From: Phocaeicola fibrisolvens
Lineage (GTDB): Bacteria > Bacteroidota > Bacteroidia > Bacteroidales > Bacteroidaceae
Direction: 5' to 3'
Assembly (NCBI RefSeq): GCF_025567125.1
Contig: NZ_JAOQJI010000012.1
Coordinates: 33,595-97,594, forward strand
Length of the DNA: 64,000 nucleotides
A program made the translations under genes and the position numbers. This document shows, one piece after another, positions 52,681 to 62,306 of the stretch. Position 1 is the stretch's first letter; the number at the start of each line of letters is the position of its first letter. The notes under the pieces were generated by a model, which saw nothing but the letters and a program-made list of their open reading frames with translations, was not told the origin of the DNA and searched no databases.

Positions 52681-53598
52681 ATGAACAAAGGAAAGTCCGG
52701 GTGGGGATGGTTGAAGGCAGCTGGCGTGGCGGTGCTGACCGTCTGGCTGGTGCGGACACTGCTTGTGACGACTTGTGTGATTCCTTCCTCCGGCATGGAG
52801 AATTCGCTTTACCAGGGGGAACGGATTCTGGTCAGCAAGTGGAGTTACGGGCTGCGTCTGCCTTTCTGTTCGCTCTTCGGCTATCACCGGCTGGTGGCTT
52901 CCCGTGCAAGGAAAGGGGATATCGTCTTGTTCAACAACCCGCACCCTGAGAATCCGAAGACAGGAATCGAGTGGCGTGAACTGTTTATCAGCCGTTGTAT
53001 CGGTACGCCGGGCGATACGCTGATGCTGGACGCGGATTTGAATGATGTAGGCGGAAAGGTGTTGAGCCCGGATGCCAAGTCGCTGTATGCCTATCCGGTA
53101 TCGACGGAGGACCTGATGCTGACGGTGCTGTCGGTACTGGGTATCAAAGGCAATACGCTGGTAGGATATACTTCCGACGGGGGGTATATCCGGAGTTTCA
53201 GCCAGTATGAATATTATTTGCTTTCGCAAAAGCTGGAAGGGCGGATTCCACTGGTTCCACTGGACGAGAAGAACCGTACGGAGGCGCATCCGTATGTGGT
53301 TCCGGCAAAGGGAGTACCGGTGAAGGTGTATCCGTGGAATGTGACGTTGCTGTGCAATACGATTGTGGCGCATGAGCACCAGCCGGCAGAAGTACGTCAC
53401 GACACGTTGTGGGTGAAAGGAAAGCCGGTGGAGGCGTACACGTTCAGTAAGGATTACTACTGGATGGCTTCGAACGACCCCGTGAATATCTGTGATTCCC
53501 GCTTGTTCGGGCTGGTGCCGGAAGACCATCTGGTGGGAAAGGCCTGGCTAATCTGGTATTCCTCTCGGAAAGGACGTTTCGGACAGCGGGTGCAATGA
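52681..53598 (+). CDS. Signal peptidase I paralogue, catalytic dyad lost
   Basis: A 305-residue S26-family homologue with one N-terminal transmembrane helix (about 12-34). All landmark boxes are recognisable, but the key residues differ. At the nucleophile position PSSGMENSL has G38 where active enzymes have Ser. At the general-base position FISRCIGTPGD has S104 instead of Lys. The usual GDNRxNSxDSR box reads SNDPVNICDSR. Both halves of the Ser-Lys dyad are therefore missing, while the fold and C-terminal LVGKAWLIWYS are kept. The intact frame argues for a retained non-catalytic role, perhaps as partner of the active LepB encoded four bases upstream. Confidence 0.85.
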   Translation: MNKGKSGWGWLKAAGVAVLTVWLVRTLLVTTCVIPSSGMENSLYQGERILVSKWSYGLRLPFCSLFGYHRLVASRARKGDIVLFNNPHPENPKTGIEWRELFISRCIGTPGDTLMLDADLNDVGGKVLSPDAKSLYAYPVSTEDLMLTVLSVLGIKGNTLVGYTSDGGYIRSFSQYEYYLLSQKLEGRIPLVPLDEKNRTEAHPYVVPAKGVPVKVYPWNVTLLCNTIVAHEHQPAEVRHDTLWVKGKPVEAYTFSKDYYWMASNDPVNICDSRLFGLVPEDHLVGKAWLIWYSSRKGRFGQRVQ

Positions 53599-54263
53599 CT
53601 AAAAGAAAGAAAATGAAAGATGAAGTGATTTTAGGGTCGGCCTATCTGGCTCCCGTGGAATATTATACTAAACTTTTTGCTTATCCTTCGGTGTATGTGG
53701 AGCGGTATGACCACTACATGAAGCAGACCTACCGGAACCGCTGCGTGATTGCATCGGCCGACGGCCCGCTGGCATTGACCATCCCGACAGAAAAGGGGGA
53801 TGACCTGAAATGCTTGATGAAGGATATACGTATTTCCGACCATGGCAACTGGTGGCACGTACATTGGAATGCTTTTGTGGCAGCTTACAAGCATAGTCCG
53901 TTCTTCGATTATTATGCGGATGAATTCCATCGGTTCTTTGAGCAGAAGTATGTGTTTTTGTTCGATTTCAACTTGGATTTGTGTGAGTGGGTGTGCCAAC
54001 AAATTGATATGCAGCCCCGGCTGATACCGACCGACGATTATGTGGAGGAATCGGAGACTGCGGATGATTTCCGGGAACGGATTCATCCTAAACGGGATTT
54101 TCGGGAGGCGGACAAGGAGTTTGTGCCGAAACCTTATTATCAAGTATTTGACCAAAAACTCGGTTTTTTGCCTAACCTGAGTGTGATAGATTTATTGTTT
54201 AATATGGGACCAGAAAGTTTGCTAGTGTTACGCGACTCCATCGGTTCGTTCAATGAATTTTAA
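53595..54263 (+). CDS. WbqC-like family protein
   Basis: A 222-residue cytoplasmic protein whose start overlaps the previous stop (ATGA). The early segment AYLAPVEYYTKLFAYPSVYVERYDHYMKQTYRNRC matches the WbqC family, some members of which occur in O-antigen clusters. The biochemical role of most members is unknown. An internal Met at residue 7 (MKDEV) is a possible start. Its place after dapB and two signal peptidase genes gives no clear hint of function. Confidence 0.82.
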   Translation: MTKRKKMKDEVILGSAYLAPVEYYTKLFAYPSVYVERYDHYMKQTYRNRCVIASADGPLALTIPTEKGDDLKCLMKDIRISDHGNWWHVHWNAFVAAYKHSPFFDYYADEFHRFFEQKYVFLFDFNLDLCEWVCQQIDMQPRLIPTDDYVEESETADDFRERIHPKRDFREADKEFVPKPYYQVFDQKLGFLPNLSVIDLLFNMGPESLLVLRDSIGSFNEF

Positions 54264-54297
54264 GAATACATATATCTTCAAACCGGATTTTATATTG

Positions 54298-54305
54298 TAC
54301 ATTTG
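54298..54305 (+). promoter_or_regulatory. -7 element for the rhomboid pair
   Basis: TACATTTG is a perfect -7 match 24 bases before the first rhomboid start. The -33 region is AT-rich without a clear TTTG. Confidence 0.5.
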
Positions 54306-54329
54306 CAACTGAATCAATGATTTAACAAC

Positions 54330-55004
54330 ATGAATAATCTTCCAACTGTAACGAAAAACCTGCTTATTATCAATGTGCTCTGTTTTCTTGGGATGTTTGT
54401 GGCCCGGAAATACGGAGTAGATATAGAGAATCTGCTCGGACTTCACTTTTTTCTGGCTTCCGATTTTAATTTGGTACAGCTTATTACGTATATGTTCATG
54501 CATGCCAATTTCTCACATATTTTCTTTAATATGTTTGCGGTATGGATGTTCGGACGGGTGCTGGAACAGGTATGGGGGCCTAAACGTTTCCTGACCTATT
54601 ATATGGTTTGTGGTATTGGTGCCGGTCTGATTCAGGAACTGGTGCACTACGTGGAATATGCCCTGGTATGGTCGAATTATACCTCCGTAGATACGGGTAT
54701 AGGAGTGATTCCGATGGATGTGTTTCTGAACCAATTGACTACGGTGGGAGCTTCGGGGGCCGTGTATGGTATATTGCTGGCTTTTGGTATGCTGTTTCCT
54801 AATAGTCAGATGTTTGTATTTCCTATTCCAATGCCTATCAAGGCGAAGTTTTTCGTCATCGGATATGCCGTTTTGGAACTGGTGTTAGGATTGGGAGGCA
54901 ACGACGGAGTGGCTCATTTTGCACATTTGGGCGGTATGCTGTTTGGCTTGATACTGATAATTTACTGGAGAAAGAAGAATGGCAACGGACGGATTTATTA
55001 CTGA
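54330..55004 (+). CDS. Rhomboid-family intramembrane serine protease
   Basis: A 224-residue six-helix membrane protein. The rhomboid hallmarks are present: YMFMHANFSHIFFNMFAVWMFG in helix 2 to loop, the catalytic Ser in VGASGAVYG, and the catalytic His in AHFAHLGGMLFG. It should cleave transmembrane substrates within the bilayer. Its last 26 bases overlap the start of a second rhomboid gene, a tight arrangement that suggests coordinated expression and possibly joint function. Confidence 0.93.
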   Translation: MNNLPTVTKNLLIINVLCFLGMFVARKYGVDIENLLGLHFFLASDFNLVQLITYMFMHANFSHIFFNMFAVWMFGRVLEQVWGPKRFLTYYMVCGIGAGLIQELVHYVEYALVWSNYTSVDTGIGVIPMDVFLNQLTTVGASGAVYGILLAFGMLFPNSQMFVFPIPMPIKAKFFVIGYAVLELVLGLGGNDGVAHFAHLGGMLFGLILIIYWRKKNGNGRIYY

Positions 55005-55872
55005 TTTGAAACGGAAATTTCAGCAAGGTGACATTGCAGTACGACTGGTATATGTCAACGTCGCTGTGTTTCTGGTCGTAACGGTGGTGCAGATTTTTCT
55101 GACCTTGTTTAATGTGCCTTCATCGCCTTGGATGCATTTTTTGGAACTACCGGCTTGGATGGAAGCGTTTATCCGTCAGCCTTGGTCGTTGATTACTTAT
55201 ATGTTTATGCATGCCGGTGTGTTGCATATTTTGTTCAACATGCTGTGGCTTTTCTGGTTTGGCCGCTTGTTTTTGGCGTTTTTCTCAGCCAAGCACCTGC
55301 GTGGGTTGTATTTCTTGGGAGGTATTTGTGGAGGATTGCTTTATATGTTGGCCTACAATGTCTTTCCTTATTTTCAGGACGCGGTGTACTCGTCTTACCT
55401 ACTGGGGGCATCGGCCTCGGTACTGGCCATTGTGGTGGCGGTAGGTGTACGTGAGCCGAATTATCCGGTGCAGTTCTTGTTTATCGGTACGGTTCGTCTG
55501 AAATATGTAGCACTGTTCATGGTGGTGCTTGATTTGCTGTTCATGACTTCTGGAAATGCAGGCGGACACATCGCACATTTGGGAGGTGCATTGGCCGGAT
55601 GGTGGTTTGCGGCCGGACTACAAAGTGGGCATGACGCTACGAAATGGATAAACAGGGTTTGTGACTGGTTAGTGGGGCTGGCGCATCCGGTAAAAAGAAA
55701 GCCCAAGATGAAAGTACATTATGGAGGGCGCCAGTCAGATTACGAGTACAATGCCCAGAAGAGACAACGTGAAGCAGAAGTGGACCGAATCTTGGATAAA
55801 TTGCGGAAGTCAGGATACAATAGCCTGACCGATGATGAAAAGAAGAGATTATTTGATGCCAGTAAAAAATGA
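54979..55872 (+). CDS. Second rhomboid-family protease with C-terminal tail
   Basis: A 297-residue six-helix protein overlapping the first rhomboid gene by 26 bases in another frame. The helix-2 region is YMFMHAGVLHILFNMLWLFWFG. The catalytic Ser lies in LLGASASVLA, where the usual GxSG Gly is replaced by Ser, and the His is in GHIAHLGGALAG. After the membrane domain a basic cytoplasmic tail of about 80 residues ends in a helical motif (VDRILDKLRKSGYNSLTDDE), typical of a small Bacteroidetes domain found behind rhomboids. It overlaps the EEP gene by four bases. Confidence 0.92.
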   Translation: MATDGFITDLKRKFQQGDIAVRLVYVNVAVFLVVTVVQIFLTLFNVPSSPWMHFLELPAWMEAFIRQPWSLITYMFMHAGVLHILFNMLWLFWFGRLFLAFFSAKHLRGLYFLGGICGGLLYMLAYNVFPYFQDAVYSSYLLGASASVLAIVVAVGVREPNYPVQFLFIGTVRLKYVALFMVVLDLLFMTSGNAGGHIAHLGGALAGWWFAAGLQSGHDATKWINRVCDWLVGLAHPVKRKPKMKVHYGGRQSDYEYNAQKRQREAEVDRILDKLRKSGYNSLTDDEKKRLFDASKK

Positions 55873-56927
55873 ATATTTGGGGACATACTGTTAAGGGAGT
55901 GCTTTTACTCGGCAATGTCGGGGTGGGAATAGGATTCTTGTGTTGTGCATATAGTCCTTCTATGTCACCCGTTGCACATCCAATTCTTTCGTGTGCGGGA
56001 TTATTTTTTCCTTTTTTGCTATTATCCGTTTTGGTGTTTATTCCAATATGGTTTTTTTATTGTCGGAAATATGTTTGGGTTCCATTGATATTTTTGGTGG
56101 CAGGGGGTGGAGCAATCTTGACATATACGCCATTTCGGAGTGCAGAAGAAACGGCGAAGGGAGAGGTGTTGAAGTTTTTGACCTATAATGTCATGGGAAT
56201 GCAAGGGGATACCGAAGATGAGTCTCATCCGATACAGACCTACATTCAGCAGAGTGATGCCGATGTGGTTTGTTTGCAGGAATTTCATTGGGACAATGAA
56301 AAGATAAAAAAAGAATTTCCGATGTATCCGTATGTGCGAAGTCTGGAAGTTGGGAATGGGAATAAAATGGGATGTTTGTCACGATTCCCTATTCTTTCGG
56401 TAGAACCTGTCGTTTATAAGAGCGTGACGAATGGTAGCTTTATACTTCGTTTGAAAATGGAAAGTGATACACTAGTTGTAGTGTGCAATCATCTGGAATC
56501 GAATAAATTGGATGCACACGACAAGGAGGTATATGAAGGCCTTCTTAAATCGCCGGAAGAACAGAATGTAAAGGCTGATGGAAAATACCTTTTGCGCAAA
56601 CTGGCCGATGCGGCGGTGATTCGGGCACCTCAGGCTGACTCTGTGGCACAGGCAATCTCTCGTCAGTCATCAAAGTACCTGATGGTGTGTGGTGACTTTA
56701 ATGATTCTCCTATTTCGTATGCACATCATACGATAGGCAGGGGATTGACAGATGCGTATCGTGAGGCTGGGTGGGGACCAGGATTCTCTTATAACCGGAA
56801 CTTCCTCTATTTTCGTATCGACCACATGTTTGTAAACAAAGGTTTCCGAGTGTTGAAATGTAGGGTAGATAATTCCATTTCGGCTTCCGACCATTATCCA
56901 CTGTGGTGCCTGGTAGAGAAATTATAA
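55869..56927 (+). CDS. Endonuclease/exonuclease/phosphatase family membrane protein
   Basis: A 352-residue protein with about three N-terminal hydrophobic segments (residues 10-95) and a C-terminal EEP domain. The domain motifs are LTYNVMGMQGD, VVCLQEFHWD (catalytic Glu), VCGDFNDSP, and the terminal SDHYPLWCLV. The fold is shared by DNase I-like nucleases, sphingomyelinases and inositol phosphatases, so the substrate is open. Topology predicts the domain outside the cytoplasm. The start overlaps the second rhomboid by four bases (ATGA). Confidence 0.88.
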   Translation: MNIWGHTVKGVLLLGNVGVGIGFLCCAYSPSMSPVAHPILSCAGLFFPFLLLSVLVFIPIWFFYCRKYVWVPLIFLVAGGGAILTYTPFRSAEETAKGEVLKFLTYNVMGMQGDTEDESHPIQTYIQQSDADVVCLQEFHWDNEKIKKEFPMYPYVRSLEVGNGNKMGCLSRFPILSVEPVVYKSVTNGSFILRLKMESDTLVVVCNHLESNKLDAHDKEVYEGLLKSPEEQNVKADGKYLLRKLADAAVIRAPQADSVAQAISRQSSKYLMVCGDFNDSPISYAHHTIGRGLTDAYREAGWGPGFSYNRNFLYFRIDHMFVNKGFRVLKCRVDNSISASDHYPLWCLVEKL

Positions 56928-56942
56928 CCTGATAAAAACAAT

Positions 56943-59039
56943 ATGATGAAGAATTTATTTTTTGCAGCCGCTATGAGTTGTATGGTATGTGCCTGCGGAC
57001 AGCAGGCAGCTGATACGGACAATCCGTTTCTGACTGAGTTTGAAACGCCTTATGGCACGCCGGATTTCAACCGGATTAAGGTGGAGCATTATGAACCGGC
57101 CTTTCTGAAAGGCATTGAGCAGCAGAATCAGGAAATCAAGGCCATTGTGGAGAATCCGGAAGAACCGACTTTCGAGAATACCATCGTGGCATTGGATAAC
57201 AGTGGGGAAATCCTGGCTCGGGTGAGTGGGGTGTTCTTTGCTTTGACTGAAGCCGATACAAACGATGAACTGATGGCACTGGAGGGCAAAATCGCTCCAA
57301 TGTTGTCTGAACATAGTGACAATATTTTCCTGAATCAGGATTTGTATAAGCGGGTAGCTGCCGTGCATGCGCAGGAGGAGGCCGGAAAAATCACGCTGAC
57401 TACTGAGCAGCATTATCTGCTGGATAAATATTACAAGGAATTTATCCGTTCGGGTGCGGGATTGGATGCCCAGAAACAGGAGCGTCTGCGCGAAATCAAC
57501 AAACAGTTGTCTACGCTGACCATTGAATTCGGCAACCATGTATTGGCTGATAACAACGATTATCTGCTGGTGGTAGACAAGAAAGAAGACTTGGCCGGTC
57601 TGCCGGAAGCGGTGATTGAAGGAGCGGCTCATGAAGCAAAAGCGCACGGAAAGGACGGAAAATGGGTATTTACTTTGCAGGAATCCAGCCGTACACCGTT
57701 GCTGCAGTATGCACAGAACCGTGAGTTGAGAAAGAATATTTATCAGGCTTATACCAGTTTGGGCAACCGGGGCAATGCCAACGACAACAAGGACGTGTTG
57801 AAACAGGTGTTGGCACTCCGTCTGGAAAAGGCACAGCTGATGGGATTCAGTAACTATGCGGAATACCAGTTGTCCGACAACATGGCCAAGACACCTCAGA
57901 ATGCGTTGGATTTATTGTATGGATTGTGGAAATATTCCATCAAGAATGCCGAGGCTGAGGCTGCAGAGCTCCAGAAAATCATGGATCGTGAAGGAAAAGG
58001 CGAGAAACTGGAAGCATGGGACTGGTGGTATTATGCCGAGAAACTCCGTCAGGAAAAATATAGTCTGAACGAAGATGAAATCAAGCCTTATTTCAGTCAG
58101 GAAGATGTGTTCAATGGTTTGTGCATGGTAGTGAACAAGCTGTATGGCATCACACTCACTCCATGTGACTCCATCTCGGTGTACAATAAAGACGTGAAAA
58201 CTTACATTGTGAAGGATGCGGACGGCTCGCTTCTAGGTGTGTTCTACAGTGACTATATGCCACGTGCCAGCAAGCGGAGTGGTGCTTGGATGAGCAACTT
58301 CCGTGAAGAACAGGAAGGTGTCCGCCCGTTGATTTACAATGTGGCCAGCTTTACCAAACCGGCCGGTGACATTCCGTCATTGCTGACCATTGATGAGGCT
58401 CGTACGATGTTCCATGAATTCGGACATGCCCTGCACGGTTTGCTGACACAGTGTAAGTATAAAGGCGTATCCGGTACTTCGGTGGCACGTGACTTTGTGG
58501 AACTTCCTTCGCAGATTATGGAACACTGGGCTGTGGCTCCGGAGGTGCTGAAGATGTATGCCAAGCATTATAAGACCCGTGAGGCCATTCCGGATTCTTT
58601 GATTGCCAAGATTGAGAACCAAGCCTTGTTCAACCAAGGATTCATGACGACCGAGTTGCTGGCTGCCGCTATTCTGGATATGGAGATGCACTGCCTGACC
58701 ACCATGGAAGGCTTTGACGTACTACAGTTTGAAAAGCAGCTGATGGATAAAATCGGTCTGATTCCGCAAATCGCACCTCGTTACCGCTCTACTTACTTCA
58801 ATCACATCATGGGCGGTTATGCGGCCGGATACTATTGCTATCTGTGGGCAGAACGTCTGGATACGGATGCGTTTGAAGCGTTCAAGGAGCATGGATTGTT
58901 TGACCAGGCTACGGCTACTTCCTTCCGCAAGAACATCTTGGAAAAAGGTGGTTCCGACGATCCGATGAAACTGTATGTCACTTTCCGTGGGGCAGAGCCT
59001 AGCATTGAACCGCTGTTGGAGGCACGTGGATTGAAATAA
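56943..59039 (+). CDS. M3-family oligopeptidase (peptidyl-dipeptidase Dcp type), lipoprotein
   Basis: A 698-residue zinc metallopeptidase. The signal peptide has a lipobox at VCACG, so it should be membrane-anchored, unlike cytoplasmic E. coli Dcp. The long helical N-terminal half leads to the zinc site H491-E492-F-G-H495 with a downstream Glu region, and HGMEAxxx-like substrate residues follow (YRSTYFNHIMGGYAAGYYCYLW). It would cut dipeptides from small peptides in the periplasm. It lies 15 bases after the EEP gene and ends at a strong terminator. Confidence 0.93.
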   Translation: MMKNLFFAAAMSCMVCACGQQAADTDNPFLTEFETPYGTPDFNRIKVEHYEPAFLKGIEQQNQEIKAIVENPEEPTFENTIVALDNSGEILARVSGVFFALTEADTNDELMALEGKIAPMLSEHSDNIFLNQDLYKRVAAVHAQEEAGKITLTTEQHYLLDKYYKEFIRSGAGLDAQKQERLREINKQLSTLTIEFGNHVLADNNDYLLVVDKKEDLAGLPEAVIEGAAHEAKAHGKDGKWVFTLQESSRTPLLQYAQNRELRKNIYQAYTSLGNRGNANDNKDVLKQVLALRLEKAQLMGFSNYAEYQLSDNMAKTPQNALDLLYGLWKYSIKNAEAEAAELQKIMDREGKGEKLEAWDWWYYAEKLRQEKYSLNEDEIKPYFSQEDVFNGLCMVVNKLYGITLTPCDSISVYNKDVKTYIVKDADGSLLGVFYSDYMPRASKRSGAWMSNFREEQEGVRPLIYNVASFTKPAGDIPSLLTIDEARTMFHEFGHALHGLLTQCKYKGVSGTSVARDFVELPSQIMEHWAVAPEVLKMYAKHYKTREAIPDSLIAKIENQALFNQGFMTTELLAAAILDMEMHCLTTMEGFDVLQFEKQLMDKIGLIPQIAPRYRSTYFNHIMGGYAAGYYCYLWAERLDTDAFEAFKEHGLFDQATATSFRKNILEKGGSDDPMKLYVTFRGAEPSIEPLLEARGLK

Positions 59040-59083
59040 AATGTCTGAAAGACAGGGAATATCCTGTACTTTATAAATAAAAG

Positions 59084-59127
59084 AAGGAGCTATTGCTTAA
59101 TTTTTGCAAGCGATAGCTCCTTTTTTA
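59084..59127 (+). terminator. Terminator after the M3 peptidase gene
   Basis: A 15-bp stem (59084-59098 / 59108-59122) with one G-U pair and a nine-base loop is followed by six T. Confidence 0.9.
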
Positions 59128-59181
59128 GGCTCTATGGCTTAAATATTTACAATGGTTTCCGCATATCTAATGAAAAAAAAC

Positions 59182-59189
59182 TATATTTG
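59182..59189 (+). promoter_or_regulatory. -7 element for secDF
   Basis: TATATTTG is a perfect -7 match 55 bases before the secDF start. TTTC at 59156-59159 could be a degraded -33 box at a 22-base spacing. Confidence 0.55.
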
Positions 59190-59244
59190 CAACCTTGAAT
59201 AAACGTATCAAATTTTAAAAGTAAATATAATAAATTAAAGTAAC

Positions 59245-62244
59245 ATGCAAAACAAAGGATTTGTAAAGGTTTTTGCGGTATTACTGACCCTTGCGTGTGC
59301 TTTTTACCTTTCATTCTCATTCGTTACCCGTTATCAGATGAACAAGGCGGCTGAGGACCCGAAGGGTTCGGCACATTACCTGGATTCCATGCAGAATCAG
59401 AAGGTGTGGTTGGGGATTTACACGCTGAAACAATGTCGTGAGATGGAAATCGGGTTGGGTTTGGACCTGAAAGGTGGTATGAACGTCATTCTGGAGGTTT
59501 CCGTACCGGACGTAGTGAAGGCGTTGGCCGACAACAAACCGGATGAAGCCTTTAACAAGGCTGTGGCTGAAGCTGCCAAATTGCAGATTAACAGTCAGGA
59601 AGATTTCGTGACCCTGTTTATCAGAGAATACAAGAAACTGGCTCCGGAAGGCAAACTTGCTGAACTTTTTGCCACCCAGCAGTTGAAAGACAAAGTGAAT
59701 ACCCGTAGTACAGATGCAGAAGTTGAGAAAGTATTGCGCGAGGAAGTAAAAGCTGCCGTAGACAACTCTTACAATGTTTTGCGTACACGTATCGACCGTT
59801 TTGGTGTGGCTCAGCCGAACATCCAGACACTGGAAGGAAAGATGGGCCGTATCATGGTGGAACTGCCGGGTATCAAGGAACCGGAACGTGTGAGAAAACT
59901 CTTGCAGGGTTCTGCCAACCTGGAATTTTGGGAAACTTTCGAAGCAAAAGATATCGTGCCGGTATTGGCTTCTGCCGACAACCGTGCCCGTGGCTTGCTG
60001 AACAACGAGGCTCCTGCTGATTCTGTACAGGCTGAAGCCGATACGACTGCAGTGGCTCAGGCTTCTGCCGTTTCTGCCAAAGACAGCTTGACGGCTGCCC
60101 TGAAGGGAGAGACACCGGCTGCTTCCAGTGCAGATATGGAACAGATGAAGAAAGAACATCCGTTGTTGTCTGTACTGCAGCTGAACCAGAGCGGAGTAGG
60201 TTGTATCGTAGGTTATGCCGATTATAAAGATACAGCGGATGTGAACCGCATTCTGAACATGAAGGCCGTGAAGGAAGTGATGCCGCGCGACCTGAAACTG
60301 ATGTGGGGTGTGAAAGCTTCCGATATGGACAAGACCGGACGTATCTTCGAATTGTATGCCATCAAGTCGACTGAACGTAACGGACGTGCGCCGTTGGAAG
60401 GTGATGTAGTAACAGACGCCAAAGACGAATATGACCAGTTCAACAAGCCGTGCGTCAGCATGTCAATGAACACAGAAGGTTCTCGTCGTTGGGCTGCCCT
60501 GACAAAGAAGAACATCGGTAAGGAAATCGCCATCGTATTGGATGGATATGTATACAGTGCACCGCGTGTAAACTCTGAAATTACCGGTGGTAATTCACAG
60601 ATTACGGGTAACTTTACTCCGGAAGTCACAAAAGACTTGGCCAACGTGTTGAAATCCGGTAAGATGCCGGCTCCGGCTCGTATCGTACAGGAAGACATCG
60701 TAGGTCCGTCTTTGGGACAGGAATCTATCAACCAGGGTATCGTATCCTTCATCGTGGCTTTGATTGTCTTGATGGCTTACATGTGTGTGATGTACGGATT
60801 CATTCCGGGTATGGTGGCCAACGGTGCGTTGTTCATCAACTTCTTCTTCACACTGGGTATCCTTTCCTCTTTCCAGGCTGCCTTGACGATGTCTGGTATC
60901 GCCGGTATGGTGTTGTCACTGGGTATGGCCGTGGATGCGAACGTATTGATTTATGAACGTACGAAAGAAGAGCTTCGTGCAGGCAAGGGAACCAAGCAGG
61001 CTTTGGCCGAAGGTTACAAGAACGCGTTCTCTGCCATCTTCGACTCTAACTTGACTTCTATCATCACAGGTGTTATCCTGTTCAACTTCGGTACCGGTCC
61101 GATTCGTGGTTTTGCCACTACCTTGATTATCGGTATCCTCTGTTCGTTCTTCTCAGCCGTGTTCTTGACTCGTCTGGTTTACGAACACTTTATGAATAAG
61201 GACAAATGGTTGAACCTGACATTCACTACAGGCGTTTCAAAGAACCTGATGCAGAATGTACACTATAACTTCATGGGTATCACCAAACGTTCGTTTACGA
61301 TTTGGGCGATTATCATTGTAGTATGTATCGTTTCTTTCTTTGTACGCGGACTGGCACAGAGTATCGACTTCACCGGTGGACGTAACTTCGTGGTTCAGTT
61401 TGAACAGGTGGTACAGCCGGAAACCGTACGTGACCTGCTGCAGCCGAAAGTGGGAGATGCCAACGTACAGGCCATTGCCTTGGGTACAGACGGTAAAACA
61501 ATCCGTGTGACGACCAACTACCGCATCAACGAAGATTCTCCGACAATCGATGCCGAAATCGAAGAGTTCCTTTACAATGCATTGAAAGAAGGTAACTTGC
61601 TGGGCAAGGGTACTACGCTCGAAATCTTCATCGACCGTGATAACCGTGCCGGAGGTTCTATCATCAGTTCTCAGAAGGTAGGTCCTAGCATCGCCGATGA
61701 TATTAAGACTTCAGCTGTATGGTCAGTGGCACTGGCCTTGATTGCCATTGGTCTGTATATCTTGGTTCGTTTCAACAACATTGCCTTCAGTATTGGTGCT
61801 ACGGTTGCATTGACGGTAGATACTGTGCTGATTATCGGAGCATACTCCTTGTGTCACGGATGGATGCCGTTCTCTCTGGAAATAGACCAGACATTCATCG
61901 GAGCCATCCTGACTGCAATCGGTTATTCTATCAATGATAAGGTGGTTATCTTCGACCGTGTGCGTGAGTTCATCGGCTTGTATCCGAAACGTGACCGTAC
62001 GCAATTGTTCAACGATTCGCTGAACACCACTTTGAGCCGTACCATCAACACTTCTTTGAGTACCTTGATTGTGTTGCTGAGTATCTTCATCCTGGGTGGT
62101 GACAGTATCCGTAGCTTTGCATTCGCCATGATTCTGGGTGTGGTAATCGGTACATTGTCTTCTTTGTTCGTGGCTGCCCCGGTAGCTTACCTGACTATGG
62201 GACACAAGATGCCGAAACAAGTAGGTGAAGTAGAAGAAGCATAA
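59245..62244 (+). CDS. secDF: SecD-SecF fusion, protein translocase subunit
   Basis: A 999-residue RND-like membrane protein that uses the proton gradient to help pull exported proteins through SecYEG. The SecD half (1 to about 640) has an N-terminal helix, GLGLDLKGGMNVILEV and a six-helix block with GMAVDANVLIYERTKEE. The SecF half (about 665-990) has SIDFTGGRNFVVQFE and a second block with GYSINDKVVIFDRVRE. SecD and SecF are separate in E. coli; fusion is usual in Bacteroidetes. An Ala- and Ser-rich insert at about 250-290 looks like a flexible linker in the periplasmic domain. Confidence 0.97.
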   Translation: MQNKGFVKVFAVLLTLACAFYLSFSFVTRYQMNKAAEDPKGSAHYLDSMQNQKVWLGIYTLKQCREMEIGLGLDLKGGMNVILEVSVPDVVKALADNKPDEAFNKAVAEAAKLQINSQEDFVTLFIREYKKLAPEGKLAELFATQQLKDKVNTRSTDAEVEKVLREEVKAAVDNSYNVLRTRIDRFGVAQPNIQTLEGKMGRIMVELPGIKEPERVRKLLQGSANLEFWETFEAKDIVPVLASADNRARGLLNNEAPADSVQAEADTTAVAQASAVSAKDSLTAALKGETPAASSADMEQMKKEHPLLSVLQLNQSGVGCIVGYADYKDTADVNRILNMKAVKEVMPRDLKLMWGVKASDMDKTGRIFELYAIKSTERNGRAPLEGDVVTDAKDEYDQFNKPCVSMSMNTEGSRRWAALTKKNIGKEIAIVLDGYVYSAPRVNSEITGGNSQITGNFTPEVTKDLANVLKSGKMPAPARIVQEDIVGPSLGQESINQGIVSFIVALIVLMAYMCVMYGFIPGMVANGALFINFFFTLGILSSFQAALTMSGIAGMVLSLGMAVDANVLIYERTKEELRAGKGTKQALAEGYKNAFSAIFDSNLTSIITGVILFNFGTGPIRGFATTLIIGILCSFFSAVFLTRLVYEHFMNKDKWLNLTFTTGVSKNLMQNVHYNFMGITKRSFTIWAIIIVVCIVSFFVRGLAQSIDFTGGRNFVVQFEQVVQPETVRDLLQPKVGDANVQAIALGTDGKTIRVTTNYRINEDSPTIDAEIEEFLYNALKEGNLLGKGTTLEIFIDRDNRAGGSIISSQKVGPSIADDIKTSAVWSVALALIAIGLYILVRFNNIAFSIGATVALTVDTVLIIGAYSLCHGWMPFSLEIDQTFIGAILTAIGYSINDKVVIFDRVREFIGLYPKRDRTQLFNDSLNTTLSRTINTSLSTLIVLLSIFILGGDSIRSFAFAMILGVVIGTLSSLFVAAPVAYLTMGHKMPKQVGEVEEA

Positions 62245-62265
62245 TAAGAATCTGATATAATGTTT

Positions 62266-62305
62266 GAAGAACGGCTGTTTTCCGCGTGAAGACAGCCGTT
62301 TTTTT
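62266..62305 (+). terminator. Terminator of secDF
   Basis: Stem ACGGCTGT (62271-62278) / ACAGCCGT (62292-62299), extended inward by TTTC/GAAG pairing, is followed by a run of seven T. It ends directly at the first copy of the insertion sequence end repeat. Confidence 0.88.
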
Positions 62306-62306
62306 A

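Noticed and set aside
51252..53598. Tandem lepB genes as a recent or assembly duplication
   Set aside because: The two proteins differ strongly in length and sequence, including key residues, so this is an old divergence.
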